Below are positions 1-15,000 of a DNA stretch of 64,000 nt, piece by piece. The notes beneath the pieces were generated by a model. It had not been told where the DNA came from. It saw only the letters and a list, made by a program, of their open reading frames with translations, and searched no databases. Source of the stretch: Serilophus lunatus (lineage: Eukaryota; Chordata; Aves; Passeriformes; Eurylaimidae); NCBI GenBank assembly GCA_013399895.1, contig VXBA01002724.1, positions 1 to 64,000 of the forward strand. Direction: 5' to 3'. Every line of letters begins with the position of its first letter. Position 1 is the first letter of the stretch. Position numbers and translations under genes: made by a program.

Positions 1-3000
1 CCTCGCCCCTCTCACAGGCAGCCCACAGCCCTGCAGAGCGCCTTTAGGTGGAACAGGTTTCCTTATATAGGTAAACACAAATTGCATTCCTGGTGAAAGA
101 GGCTAACTGGCAGTAAGCTTAACTTATTTAACTCCACAGATACCAAATGGGTCCGAGTGCCTGAAGTTGGCAAGCACAGCGCTTTGAAGGGTCTTCAGGC
201 AGCAGGACAGTTTCCATACAGCAGTTTAGCACTCATGAAGCTATTCCATTACTTAAAGCTATAACAATACTGAGTATTATGTTAACATTTCATTAAACAC
301 TTGATATTTTTATTGAACACTCAGCCTACGTTTTAGTCCAAGAAAAGTGAAGGTAACAAAAGTGGGTGCATGTACTACAAAGGGACAAAGGTATGTGCAT
401 ACACATTCTGATAGTATAAAAATAATTCCAATTCTATCAGAGTTTTTATATGAAGAGTACCATATATTAAGCATTATGTGAAAAGTTTAGATGAGGATTG
501 AATTACTGATATCAATGGAAGGATGCAGTGTAAGAAAAGCTTGGTTTACTTTTTACCAGTTCCTTTTCCATACAATGTAATAGTTAAGCTTTTGGTGACG
601 GATCAGTCTTTGTCAGAGAGGCGTGATTGCAATATACTAACAGACACGCCCCTACCTAAACAGGGAAATAGAGTGATAGAGGAAGTACCTAGAAAAAGCA
701 TATACTGTACTCTGCAGAGCAGTGACATATGTTTTTCACATATTTTTTTAATCATCTTCTCTGTTCACTACTTGCTAACCCTTTTCTGCAAACACAACTT
801 GCTTGTCTCAAAGAACTTCAGCAAGCAGTTAATTAGTTTCAGGGAAAATAATATGTATCACTCTATTATATTCATACAGGATTCACCTGTTAATTATGGC
901 CCTTCTACAACCTAAAACACTTGTTTAGCAAGACGTGTTAGGCATGAGGAAAAAAAAAACCGCAAAACAATAAAAGAGATTATGGAGGAAACCACAATAG
1001 AAATATGAGGAAAATGAGAAAAGTTCAAATATTTGATGAAATCATGAGAGGCTGAATTAAAAAAAACCCAAACATTGAATGCTAAAATATGCAATTTTTT
1101 TTTTCATTCTGTATCCCCAATATATTGCCTGTAACTCAAAATGGACAAAAGACACAAATTTGGCTTCCTGGTGACCTATGGAGTGTTAGAAACAACAATG
1201 TACCACCCAAAAGCTGAAAATTATCATTATCCAGTGGACTACATAATTTCTTGTCCCTGTCTAATATATGACTTGAAGACCATCAAATAATATACTGCAC
1301 AGCAAAGCTATTCCTAATGACCATTCCTTATGGTTTCAATACTTCTTTGGTTATAATTTTCCTCTTCCCCTGAGGCATAAACATTCAGCCTCATGATACT
1401 CAAGGAGCTTGGCTTAGAAGTTGAGAAAAATGAAAAACAATACGAATAAAAGTTGTAAGACACACAATAAATATATCTAGAATAGTTTCTCTGTACAGTA
1501 TATAGGGAATTGGTAATATGTGGCCAGGGGCTTGGTGTAATGATCTTTATGGGACTCTTTTGATATACATAACTCACTTGTGGCTTCACTGCATAAGAAG
1601 AGGATCTTAGCCTTGAAAAGTTCATGCTCCTGTAACAAAGTGTTTACACTGGACAACAAAACCATGTATTCCCTTACCACTAGTGAGCTCATGACCAGTT
1701 CCTGAATGAGCATCAGGTTTTTCACATGAATCAAGCCAATTAAAATTCATCAGATTCTCAAAACTGTAGCAACAATGGAATTTTAAAAGGGCTATTAGGC
1801 TAAAGTAGATGCTACTTCACTTAAGGGTGACACTCTGTCCGTTGGCTAGCATTATTTCTGTTAGCTAACCAAGACGCCACAAGAAACATCACATTCATTT
1901 ATCTAAAGCCACTCCTCAATTAAGGATTTTCCTACCACTTCTTCAGCTTCCATACATATGCTTTACTTACCCTAGTTTCAAGCTGAAAACTCAACTAGCT
2001 GTCACATTCTACACCTGACATACCCTGTTTACCCCCATACCTTTACCAAAATATTACATTGTGAATTAGTGATGAGATTTAGGCTCTTACAGAGAGGTAC
2101 ACAATTTCATGCTTTAGGTGCTGTGATTTCATTAGGTTGCTGGCACAAGCATGTAAAGTTTCTCCAAGACCTGCATATGCTACCTTTGTAATTACCTTTA
2201 CTTGAAAACCACATGTAATAAAATAATTGTTTATTCCTCAAACATAAAACAGAATTAAATATATCTGTATTTTCACTGCATTTCTCTGCTAAAGCATCAG
2301 CAGCAGTTCATCATAATTGACATCATAATCAGATCTTTTCTATTTCTGAGTTCTTTATTTTTAAGAAGACCCTATATAATCCTCAAGCAATCGAGTTAAT
2401 TCTTGAAGCTGAGAGTAACCTAGACTTATTACTCCCATTTACTTTGCTGTCACACATACATATCTGCAAGTCATGCCAAAATAGCATTAATTAACCTATA
2501 ACCTGTAACCATTCTCTCCTTTTCTCCAGAAAGAGGTCTAGTAGATTTGAGCCTGTATTCAGCATCAGAGTGTATAGGAAAAGCTCTGAACGGACTTTTA
2601 AAACATATTGAGTTTAAAGTTAGGAATTAAAAGATTGATTAGAAATGAACCTAATTTATGACCATGTTGTTTTCTTTGCTACAGTGCTCCAAGTTGTCCT
2701 CAGCAAAAGCTCAGCATTAAATAGATATTCAGTGTGTCATTTGCTTTTTTACGGTGCACAATTCACATAAATGGTTTACTGAGGTTAGTTTAGTCCCTGC
2801 TGTTTAGGTGGCAACTATTTGTAAGCCAAATGACCTTTGTCCAGCAGAGTCAAGAACCACAGTCCCAGGCAGAACATTGGTGATAGATCAGTGTACTGCT
2901 GTGTTTCTCTTTACTTCCAATTGCACACTTTTCTAGCCATACTTGTTTCATCTCCAAAGATGGCTTATAAGAAATATTTTCTCTTATGAAAAGACTGATG

Positions 3001-4371
3001 GATTTTCCTTTTCCCATTTCTGTCCATTTCTTAGATATACAGTCCTGTAACTCTTTATGTTGCTGTACCAGAAATGGAAACCTAGTGTAAATTTTGATTG
3101 TGAATTTTTGATTGAATGGAATAGGTAAAAGCAGTACACCAAATAATGTATTTCCCATACATACATTTCCATAACATATATTTGATATATATAAAAAAAA
3201 TAATGCTAGTTCCTAGACCTGCCATGAGTCTCTAAATATCTGCCTCGAGTTTTTTCCCTATTAAAACTTCAGAGTGAAACACAGTAAATCCAGTCTGCTT
3301 TCACTGAATTCTTACTCAATAACAAGGTTTGCTTCTGAAGTTCTTTGTAGGCTGAAATTGTCCACACCTGAGTGGTTAAATAAATTGGCTCAATTTAGCC
3401 AGGTAAGTATAAAGCAACAGAGATCTCTCAAGTTTCATTGCACAGCCCTATAGCTGCACATTTTCCAGAATTAAGCTGTTAATGCATTCTCGAAGTTCTA
3501 ATTTCTTCCATGCAATGGCAACACTTCCTTTCACTTTGATACGGGCAAGATTTCATACCTCATCTTGATATCTGCATCTTTACATCTTCAGTTTCCCTCA
3601 GAGACGTGCATCACCGACATCCCACAATGTATGTTCTGTTTTGTGGGGCGCAACAAGATCATTCATTCAATAGTTTATTGTTTGTTCTCAGGTACTTTAC
3701 CCAGTCCTCAAATCACATAACGTGCTCAGCTAGAATAGCAGCAGCGAGTACAAATAAGGTAGATTCAGTTCTAACAGCCTTTGTTTCACATACAAGTCTA
3801 TTCAAAGATATGCAATGTCATAGTGCATCTCTACTTCCACGTCAAAAGTTGTTAGTTTAAAAACCTCAAACCATATTACAATGTGCAAGTCCACAAGTGT
3901 TATTTCTTAACTGCCATTAAAATAATTTATACACACAAAATGCTAATATTGCATTGGGAGATACTGTGGCAGTCTGCACAGTTACACATTAACGCCCAGA
4001 CATTCAGTTTAACCTGAAAAAGCCATGAACAAAATGCCCTGCTGTTGAGTACAGCTTTCTCTGAGCAAGTTGACTGCAGGAGAAACCCAGTTGAGTGGGT
4101 TTGACAGGGAAGGATTTAGCTTTCTTCAGAGCAGACAGTATGGTGCTGTGTTTTTGACTTTGTGGCTAAAACTGTGTTGTTAACATACTTCTTTTTGGCT
4201 ACTACTGCACAGTGCTTGCACCACCTTTATATGCAAGGTTGACTTTTTTTCCCCACTCTGCCTCACTACAGTGAGTAGGCTGGGGTGGGCAAGAAAATGG
4301 AAGTAGACATTGCCAGAAGTACAGCTGACCCAAATTGGCAAAAGGGCTACTTCATACCATGTAACAAAAAT

Positions 4372-4429
4372 TTGCAATTTTTGCATTTATTTGCAAAAAA
4401 TTTAATTGCATTATTATTTTGCGTTTGCA
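4372..4429. promoter_or_regulatory. Cluster of five TTGCA motifs
   Basis: TTGCA occurs at 4372, 4381, 4391, 4406 and 4425, five times in 58 bases, in a run of A/T-rich sequence. TTGCA is the core of octamer (POU) and C/EBP half sites. Neither regulatory activity nor conservation can be judged from one sequence. Local low complexity (T/A runs with GCA) could explain the cluster. Confidence 0.15.
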
Positions 4430-6648
4430 TGAAAAGCAAATTCTTTTTAGACCAAAATTGGTGGCTGAGAGATATATCCCAGGGAAATTTTATCCATGTT
4501 TACAGTAAGAAAAGAGTTGCAAAGTGGACAAAGCAAATTCAAGTACAGGGTACACCTCATGCTTTATCTAAACTGACAAGAAAATCCACTAGCTATGACT
4601 GAGAAAAAGGGAGCTGTCTTCTGAGGTAACCATTTCTTGCAGACTGGTTGGTCTTTGGTTTGCCTTGGAGGTTGGTGACTGTGTTACTTTGCTGTGCTTC
4701 CCAACACACTTGAATATTAAACTGTCTTTATCCTGGCCCATGAGTTTTCTCTTTTGTTCTTCCTATTTTCTAGAGCTGTCTCACTGGGGTGGGGCTGAGA
4801 AAGGGTCCAGTCCAGAGACTAACAGGAGAGTAGTTCTGAAAACTGCTCTTTACGACTCATCAGCTATCTGCTCTCACCTCCCCCTCCCAGAAGCTACTTC
4901 AGAGAGGCCTGTGTAAATGCTTCCATCTCATTTAATGGAGAAGTAAAAACTGTCATACTACATTACTTCCTACAGTGGCCCACCGAAGTAATTTGGCTTT
5001 ACCTTGAAATGCACTGGAGGTATCTAAATGGCAATTACACATGTGAGAAATAGAGGAACTTGTTGTCTTTCAGCCACCGGTTCCCCGACTGTAACTATAC
5101 ACACACAGGCACTAGGGGGAAAAATACAAAATCTGCATGTCAGCAGGTACACTAGCAAGGTACACACCAAGAGCTGTGTAGGCACAGATTGTAGTTTATA
5201 TGCTCAGCTAACAGAAGCTATTCTTTTCTTCAACAAAGGCAAAGTAAAAACTAATGCAGGAAGCTACATTCATTCAACATTCAGGCTGAAAAAGAAAATA
5301 TTCATAAAAGAAGCAGCTAAAAGGTAAAGTTATTCAGAAGCAGTAACTCACAATTGCACATACCCTGGGCAGCTGAACATGCGCCTTATCTGGGGAACAC
5401 TGGCTGTACGGATCAGTTAACTTTATGATATAACCCTTGCTTTTTATTGTTTCCTGATCTGGTGTTCAATTTTACAACCTTAATGCAAGTTACTCTGTTA
5501 ATAAAGCATTACTTATAAAATTTGACTACATTACTTAACCTTTACACAGGAACAAAGATGTCAAAACAAGCTAAAGGCCAATGTCTAAGAGTATTATTTT
5601 TACCCTTGGGAAATGAATTGAGCTTTCTTCCTCATCAGTCTTTCAAAAGGCATCATTAAAAGCTATGTAACACAACAAGTTACTATCTTTACCCTTGCAC
5701 CACGTGTTCTTCGAGTTTCAGTAACACGCTTACACTAAACAATGGTTTTGTGTTTCCATTAAATAAATTTAAAACTCAAGGTTGTACTATCAGATGAAGC
5801 AATTAGTCCACAATCCAGCAAAAAGCTGTTTGCTCCTGAGGACATTAAATATTATATCTGGAAAAGTTAATGAAGTAATTATGTTGTTTTTATTAATGAA
5901 GATTAGAGATGGATTAAAATGGCGTTCAGAAAATAAACCAGACAATTAAACAGACTTTCAAAACTTCAAAATACCTATACTAAGAGGGACATTTGGAAAA
6001 CACTTAGTTCTTAATGCCACAGAACTCCAGATAGCAGAAATTATCTTCACGTCAGCATCAACACTAGAGATTGTAAGCACTGTGATGCTTAATGCTGACC
6101 AGCTGTTCTTGAAGCTTTATTTTAAAGTCCTCTCAAGATGTCTTTAACTGTAACACCTTCCATATTAAGCATACTTTGCTAACGATGGGGCTCATAGAAA
6201 TGTTCTTTAGTATTTGAACTGACATGACTATCAGATTAGTTAAATTGGTAACATGATCTTACATGCAGGAGAAGGGTGATCCTGTAAACAAAAGAGTTAT
6301 TGTTCGATTAAATTTTATATTTCATTCCTTAATACTGCAGAAGATGGAAGAAAGCATTTGAACTAGAAAATTCTAAATGAACCCAGAGAAGTGGTCCAGA
6401 GCACAAGTGGGCAAGAAAGGCAGTGAAGGACTGCATGTTCCCTTGTTTGCCATGAGGGCAGCATAAAACTCATGGCTTGTTGACGCACTTTCCCTAGGAC
6501 TTTTGGAGGACTCACAGCTTGGCAACTACATTTCCTCCCAGTGAATCCACTTTACCTGAGTATAAATGTGATGAATTGCTGAAAATTGGATCCTAGCCAC
6601 CATAAGCTTTTCTGCAGTTTCTGGAAGAGGAACACTACCTGTTTCTTA

Positions 6649-6686
6649 GACCCACTAGGTAAGTGGGTCACCTGAGAGAGGTGACC
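6649..6686. other. Two overlapping, mutually exclusive small hairpins
   Basis: GACCCAC (6649-6655) pairs with GTGGGTC (6663-6669) across a 7-base loop. GGTCACC (6666-6672) pairs with GGTGACC (6680-6686) across another 7-base loop. The two stems share bases 6666-6669, so only one can form at a time. A further GGTGACC-like string follows just downstream. Both stems are short and no transcript is known here, so this is a sequence observation only. Confidence 0.35.
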
Positions 6687-9000
6687 GATCAGAGGGGTGA
6701 CCACACACATAGCTTAGACACTTCATTTACATTCCTTAAATTAGGAGATGTGACTGCTTGCCAAAGAGCATGTGAAAATGAGTTACATGGCTAAGAAAAT
6801 ATTGATTAAAATTTATAGCAAGTAAATTAATTTGACTCAAACAACACTATTTCTTGGTAGAACATATGGACTAGTTTGATCCTTAGTTTTAAATACTCAA
6901 TACTGAGACAAAACCACTTTTTGAGCCTGTGTGCCTAAAAACATCAAAACTTAGGGAAAGACAGTAAAAGCTAGACAAAAAATTGCACTCTGTGAGTTTA
7001 GAGTATTTAAAGAAAAATGTGAATTTTTTTATTTACAGGTCTTTGTTATGTAGAGAAGCTGACAGACTGTTCAACAGCAAGGTTTTTTATGGGGTTCTCA
7101 GATCAGGGAAGAGAAGGAAACCGTTCTACATCACATAAGGAGAAATGTGTGTATATTGCAAAGCCAAATGTTTTTAATAAAAAGCAATCTGTCCCAGTCA
7201 CTACTTACGGTACACAGTGAATTATTTTTGTCCCAAAACTTATTGAAAATAACTAGTTAAAATGCATTTTTAGACTTTGTGTCTATACAAATGAAAATCA
7301 GACATAGTACTGGTATATAAAGAACACATATTCCAAGAACAGTGCTTAAGAGTAGAGAGGTAATAAATCATGTATCCACATGACAGCTGAGGCCTCACTT
7401 AGGATATCCTTTGACCTTCTCACTGTGAAGATGAGAGAGCAGCAAAGATGAAGAACATTAAGAAAGCTGCAAGATATAAGGAACAAGATGGAAAGGACAT
7501 TTAGTTTAAACAAAATATGGAACTTTTAAAAGTTTTTGAGAGAAACGAGATGAAAGAGAGAGACTTCCTCATGGTTGGCCACGGAGAATGTTCATCTAAA
7601 ACACAACAAATTCAGATTAGATGTGAGGACAAACCTCCAAATAAAAGTTACTCACCAATGGAGCAGTCAGCTAAGGGAAACTTCTGGGATATCAGAAGAG
7701 GAAATACTTAAAGGGAGATTAGATAGCATACTCAAAATAGTAGAGCAGATAAACCTGTAAAATATGTAAAAGACTGGCGTGGATAACTTCTTTCAGCCTA
7801 TTCTTCAGATTCTTTGTTTAGGATTTTACATATAAAAATTCCCTTACAGTAGGTGGCTTGTGATAGTAGGAAAGATCCAGTTCTGCAAAGTTTTAAGCAT
7901 TTTAAAATTTCCTAGCCATGCAAGTAGCCTCTCTGATTTCAGTTTATTTCAGTGTAGTTCATATTATTATATACATATAAGAAAGAGTAATGAGAACTAC
8001 TCAATTGGTTACCCTCCCTAACTGTTTGAAAATTATTTTAACAGTATCTGAAGGATTCTAGCTGAAGATGAGCAGATGGGAGATAACAGAGGCAAATTTT
8101 CATCTACTCTAATGGAAATATATCTCCCTCATTTGTCCATGGTCCCCTGCTACCCAAAGCTTGCTGCTGAATGAAGTCTGAACATTCTGAAACTGGAGCC
8201 TTCTTCCCCAGGTTTTCATCACTTTTACCTATAAATACTCTTCTGATGTAGCTTTTAAATATTGCTAAATGGCAGCTTCAGGACATCCACAGGAAAGAAA
8301 GGGGAAAGACATTATCATGCTGGGGCACTTCACCATCAGTCTGCTCTTTTGGCCTTCCAATACAGCCAGTCACAAACTCAAAGCAAAGAGAAACCATTGC
8401 CCTGCCAAGCCCTCTCAAGCAGCATCTAACATGTAGTAGTCCAATATGCTAGGGTGAGGAGGAATTAAGCTTAAACTCACTTGCCGAGTCAGCTCAGGTA
8501 TGTGTGTTGCACATAGCTGAAGAACAATCAGCTCTGTATACACAGAGTCCACCTTACCTTATAGCAGCATCTTCCATAACTCAGACTCCTGTGACAGGAA
8601 ACATCTTCCCAGATCCATAATACAGCTGCCTTTACTTCTAAACTGTAGGCTGTTATTGTATTCCAAATCAGCACTTCCAGGTCTCAGTTTAGCTGAGCTA
8701 TTTTAGGCATCTGCTTTAGGAATTATGCCCTGTAAGTGCCTATTTTTCTCTGGGGACTGTAAAGTGAATATTGATCGTTGGCTCAGACATTTTGTAAGCT
8801 GACTCCCACCTTCAGATATTTTTCTCTAAAATGTGGCTTCACTTTACAACTACTGCAAGCAGTCCAACAGTAAGAAGGTAGTGGATCTGCCACTGGAGGA
8901 ATAGAACCAAATCATCAAATAACCTGTAACTCATGAGCTACACTGCCAGAATCTCTGGAGCCATCAGGAGATGCCATTATGGACAACAGAGAAAATGTAG

Positions 9001-12000
9001 CTGTTTGTTTCTTTTGACTAAGTATGATCACATTTGCAAATATTACCTTACCTTCTAGCTTTTTGTATTTTTGTGTAACTTCATGTGTGGCATGCTATGA
9101 CTCTTATAACTCATTTCAGTAGAGAAAAACAAAAAGTGCAAAATTTTTTCTTGTCTTTTTCAAGTCCTTCCTGAACCACTCTGCATTCTTCTCTAAGAAG
9201 TAGAAAGCCAACAGGTCTGTGACTGTTGTTTCAATTTCACAGTTTGACCAATTCTAAAAGGAAATAGAATGGCAAGAATAATTAAAAATAATTTCTCAGT
9301 TAAAATGTCTACAGAATCTTATACAAACATGTTGGCCCAATCCATCTTAGTCACAGACGTGGAAATAAATGCTCAACTAGTGGCAGATATAGAAAAAGAA
9401 GTTCAATTAAATCTAACTATTAAGAAATTGTTAGTCTGTGAGCTGATCTATAGGTAGGAAAATGTAGTCACTGTCCTTGGGGTTCCATTATTCTGGCAAC
9501 AACATCTACTTTTATTTCTTTCATATTTCCTCTATTGCTTAAACACTTCTTATTACTCCTTCTCCCAGTAATATTGAGGGTGCAATTGAAGCAAGAAGTG
9601 GACAAAATTGTTCAGCCCATTATGGAAAATGCTGCAGTACATTTTTAGCATGAATTTGGAAATAATAACGTCTGTCTCTAAAAGTTGAAGGTAGCATCAT
9701 TTTGCTTCCAAGAAGAGAGTTTTGAGTTTAAAACAGTGTTAGAGTGAAAGTCTTTATAGAAGAAAAAAAACAATTATATGTAGTTTAGGAGTTCACAGGT
9801 TGGGGAAAACAGGAGAGTTTTATAAAACTTTGTAGCCTAGAGGTGCCAGAATAAGTTAAAAGGCTTAAAAATTTCTGTGAGCAAGGCCAAGAAGCGAAGG
9901 CAACTTTCATTCCCTGAAAAGAGTTCTGCTTCTTTCACCTTTCTATGTCAGAGTATAAGCTTTCTTCATGCTTTGGCACCCAAGTCAATTAAAACCCCCA
10001 AATTAACAGGAAATGTTGTTACTTGAAACATACACTCCAAAGAGAAGCATCAGAATTTACATCAAAACTTTTAAATACTGATTTCATTTTTGCATAAAAT
10101 CATTAGTTCTGCTGTTGAAGTAGTTAAATGTGCTTCAGTTAATGTGCCACAAAATGAAAATGAGTAAAACTTGACCTTCTCTAAGAAGACACTTTTCAAT
10201 GGCCTGTCTCCTCCTATTTGGAAGGCAGGTGCTTGAAGGTGACTTGCACTTCAAAAAAGAAAAAGAATATGCCCTCATTCTTCATTTATATGGTGTTGAA
10301 AGTCTGAAATAGGAAGGATAGCAATAGAGGATACTATGACCTTCTCTGTCGTATGCTTAGCAGAAGCATGCTCAATCAGGACCTATAATGGTAGATTTAT
10401 ATATGAAAAACTACTATTTGAGGCCATTCAATAATGAAGAAATGATATGCTTCCCTATTGAATCAACAACCAAAGTACAATGTCTCATGATACTGTGTTA
10501 TTGGAAACGTATTTTAGAGCAAACAGGGAGACAAAGCTTTAGCTGCTTATGTTTATTGAGTGCTACTACTAATAACTATTTCATACAATTTGCAACATTA
10601 GAAGTTATCCCAAGTGGAGTTCCAGTTCAGTTAAACCCAGCCTATGTATTTTCCTTAAGTCTTCAACATCCCAATCACCTTTCACTTCTTTACTCAAGCA
10701 ACTGTATGTAATGGCCATGTTCAATAAAATCCATAGCAGACTTCTGAACAGTAAAAATCAGCAGGACAATTACTCACAAACATTTAAAAATGTGATCTTG
10801 TGTCAGGATTTTTTAAAAAATGCTTTATTCCATATTCAGACTATAAGAAAACTTTACACCTTACTGTACTCCCTCCCAGCTCTGTAGTATCTCCCACACT
10901 TCTGAGAAGGAACTCCCAATGCCCTTTTCCACTTCCATTCTTTTCCCAGTACAAAGAATTGTGCAGTATCTAACTCAACAAATACACAGCTTTCTCCTGA
11001 GCAACCTCAGTATAACAGCCTAAATAGTTTCATTGACTGATTATGTCCTCCAGCATCAGCTGGAGCTGCTCTTCCTCTGCATGGGTGGGGCTATGTATAC
11101 AGGCTTAAGCTTCTTATTGATAGGAGGCAGAAAGGCAACTCCTTCTCTTTTTATATATCTGCAACATGTTTCTATTTTGCCCCCAACAGGAACAGTCAAT
11201 CATCCATTACTGCTGGGTGGGAGTGACGGTAGATGGGGCAACCCCAGCAGTTTGTTTGTTGAGACGTTATTGAACTGTTTGGAAAGGAGGTGATACTGCT
11301 GATACTTGCTTCACCTCTGTAGGATTCAGCTGGCACATATATGACACATTATGACTTTCAGTACAGCCTGATAATAATACATTTAAAATTAAACAAATTA
11401 GCCGGGGCGGACAATGCCTTCAGGCAGGCTAGGAGGAGGCGGAATTTTCTCTGTCTTCAGTGAACAATGGTTGCTGACATGCAGGAAAAAGAAAAGTATT
11501 ATATACTGTTCTGTAGTTACTCATGTGAAAAAGACAGCTTGTGTGATGTGCTTCCCCTGTTAGAACCCAAGGGAGATCATTCAGGTAGTCAACAGTGATC
11601 TCTATAATCACCCACAATGCATAATTCCCTGAGGTCTAAGTATTTTGCAGTAGGTTGTGCATATATTTATAAACTGCGTGTCTGATTTTTTTTCTTTCTA
11701 GGGCTCCTGAAGTATGAGATATTTGATAAATGTGACAGGCCAGCTCATTAGCATGACAGTAAGGTGCCCCAGCATGCCGGATACTAGAGTTTTAAGACAC
11801 AGGTGACAGTAAGATGTTAGTAAATAGCTAACAAAGCTAATAATGTTCTGCTTCCCTTTGTTTCGGCCAGTGAAGGCTTTGGAGCTAGTTAGGAATTTTT
11901 CTTTTTCTTTTTTTTTAACTTCTTTCTGGTTTCTGTGGTATGAAGTATGTATCCCTTGGAATTCTTCTTCAGAAACATGTCAGCTTGAGGTTTCTTCTAT

Positions 12001-15000
12001 TTCCAGCAAACAAGAAGATAATTGAAACCCTTCCTGAGTTACAGTTATGTTTCCTGCTGGAGAGACTGACAGATCCAGCAAAGCACAGACAACACTGAAA
12101 ATGAGAAAGAGCATTTGCTGGGTTTGATGTGTTATTCTCTTCATACTTTTAACACATACAAAAATTCCCTGGACCAGACTAGAGGTCCTAAAAGGCAAAT
12201 AGCAAGAGATACTTGAAAAACAGACAGGGGCAGAAACGTCTTTATTTTTCTGTAGCCAGTATGCCGAACCCATCAGTCTACAACACAGCACCAGTCTGGA
12301 TGCTGAGGAGAAAGAAGGGATGCACATCCAATAGCCGTTCACTACCTGGTTTCTCTGCCAAAAGTCATTACAACCACCTGCCAGTTGAAGCAGCAGGCTT
12401 GGTTTTGCCAGGAACACCTGCCTGGGATGAGTGGAGCAGCTCTCCCTGCTGTGGGGATTGACTGGCTTTCCAGCTGCTTCTCTGAGAAACTGTGTTTTCT
12501 TTGCTTAGTCCCTTTATCATGGAACCTTCATTTCCCAGTGTGTCTGCAATACACCTTAGCCCATCAACAAGTGGACCTAATGTAAAGACCATTTATGAGC
12601 CATGGCAACTACAGAAATCTGATATGGTTGTAGGGTATAATAGGTTTTTGCTTGAAATGATGGGATTCTGAAGGGCACACAGACTTGGTGCTGCTAGCAA
12701 CTAGAGCTAGCTTGGAAATTTTTTTTCTTCATTGCAAATGGAGAAGTATATTTCTCAGAAACAATTTCCACTGGGAAAAAAAATAAAAAATATTTGCCAG
12801 ACTCGTCTATCAAAGGAACAAGACAGATGCTGGGTAGGGAATACAGACATGCCAAGTCTGTATCCATGTTATGCCCGTCACACACTCCTCTGAAAAGGAA
12901 TCTGTTGGAAAGCAGCAGCAGAAATTTGGTGCCCCTTGGGGTGTCCAGCACAGAGCAGGGCAGCCAGAACAGCAGTGCTGTGCTGAAGAGGCATGGGAGT
13001 CTGTGGGAGCTGGCATTGTATGGCTAAGCTCAGTGGGGAGCTTCCACAGCATGGCCTTAGCTGTAGTATGCATCTCTTGCATGATCAGACACCTACATTT
13101 CCCTGAAAGTTGGCTGTGGGAACCTATGGAAATTCTAAATTTGAGTTCTCTACTAAATTCGTACCCAGGCCATCCTAAATATGGGCAAAATATCCCTAAG
13201 ATTACAACATACAAAATACTGTTCACTGTATTTTTATATGATGTAAAAGTGCACATTTATTCCCCATTTTCTTATTGAAAAAGAACATTCACCTGGGCCT
13301 CAGATTGCTTCTGTCTTACACTGGAGTTATATTCAAACGTGCATGCACAAATAAAGCATTATTATTCAATCCTTTAAGTTTTATTGAGTTCTTTTTCAAA
13401 TGACTCAAATTTTTTTAATGCTTCTTTCAACTTTATCATAAAGAAATTCTCATAAAATAAAAACAAGGAAAATAATATTTTCGTTTTACTTGGATTTTTT
13501 TACAATATTAAAGATTGTACTCTGCTGTAAACTAGGAGAGAAGAGATGTAGCTTTTACAGTCTCAGACTAAACACTGAGTCCATGTGTGTTTTTTTGGCT
13601 TCTGTTTAAGAAGGCTAATTGATTGGAAGAGGAAGATGGAAAGAAAATATTTCATAATGTAACAACCTCAGACCAGTGTAAAAACAGATACTCCTTTTGA
13701 TGACAAACAGGAATTGCATTTCCTAAATGTGTTGTCCTGTTACTGTAAGTTGTGTTATTAAATGCACAGCCTAATGTGTAAGGATGTGAGTGGATAATAC
13801 CTTAGGAGCAAAATTAAAAATATAACATAAAAAGTAAAGGGGAGACAGGCCTGCACATGATTTGTATCCTTGAAAATGTATTGCAAAATCAGCTTCTTTT
13901 TTTTATAATAAAACAAGAATAAGAAATATAATAAAATAAGAATACTGTTATATGACAGTATTGAAGCAACCTTCTGGGTGGCAGAAGTAGAGAAGTTGTT
14001 TCTAAGAAACCTTTTGCTCTCAGACAGTGTCTGAACATTTATGAAGCCATTTCCTGACAAGACACATTCAACCAGGAAAAAATCTGTAGGACTCAGTCAC
14101 TAACATGCAAGTTATATCTGTCTAAAACAGAAGCAAGTCAGAGTGTTTGAAGTGATGTGCAAATGAAGAAACATAATTTCTGTATTTTAGAATTACAGAC
14201 CAATAATCACACACTTCTGAAGAGAGAGAGGAGAGATGAAGAGAAATAGTCCTTGGCACCAGTTATTGCAATCTCGGGAGTGAAGTTTCATTCTCATGGT
14301 TGGTCTTTGTAGTCCAGTTTTTAGTTCCATGGGATCACACATTTGGTACATATTTGGCACATATGTGCTCTCTTGGAGATGTCTACCTTTAACCAAGATA
14401 GCTCAGGTATGCAAGGTGTGCTTCAACTAACAGTAAGCTGAGCTTCCCAGTTACCAGGCTTTTTCGGTGGATTCTCCAGTCCATGTTGACTTTGATAGTG
14501 TCATAACAACTCCATATCTGCATGCAGGCTAACAACTAGTTATTCTTGCTGAAACCGCTCAAAGTGACAAGCTGTCATCCTTGTGACTTTAATACATACT
14601 GTTGCCAGTCTATCCTTTGAAGTATCACCTTTTTTATTGCCCCGATATGTCACAGGGCACACTTTAAACATATATTAGGTAGATAATACATCATCTTACA
14701 TGTACTCTTCAAAAAGCATCCACATTCCCATAAGAGTGCAACTGCAGAATCCTAGTCTCTCACCAGCATAATAGCCTGGGGTGTAATATTAGAGCTTAAT
14801 TTATTTGACATATGGAAGTCTTTATAAATGTACTACACATATTTCCATGCTGTGGTTGAATTTTATGGAAAGACTTCAGAATTAGATAATAAAAAATATA
14901 ATGCAATTCCTGATCAATTCGCTATAGACTGAATGTTGGAAAAAGCTCTTTGCATGAACAAGAGCACCAATATTATTCGCAGAGTGACAATAGGGGCATG

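Larger units (their letters stand above)
1..9000. other. Unique AT-rich non-coding DNA, no gene recognised
   Basis: I see no gene, RNA gene or clear transposon here. The longest open frame (523-915, 130 codons) has no recognisable domain and no splice or promoter context. Frames at 1314-1734 and 2850-3172 on the minus strand overlap each other in different phases, which is typical of chance. A stretch at about 7380-7760 is purine-rich and contains a 'gaggcctcac' string also found in CR1, but I could not align it convincingly. Two small structures inside are listed separately (TTGCA cluster at 4372-4429, paired hairpins at 6649-6686). Confidence 0.6.

Noticed and set aside
523..915. 130-codon plus-strand frame
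   Set aside because: No recognisable family and no start context or neighbouring exons. It is the kind of frame expected by chance in 64 kb.
7380..7760. Possible ancient CR1 or LTR remnant
   Set aside because: Only short strings (such as 'gaggcctcac') recall CR1, and the order beyond them does not hold up by eye. A profile search of the repeat would be needed to call it.
11980..13278. Overlapping 130-148 codon frames on both strands
   Set aside because: Frames on opposite strands cover the same bases, show no domain, signal peptide or splice context, and are explained by local composition.
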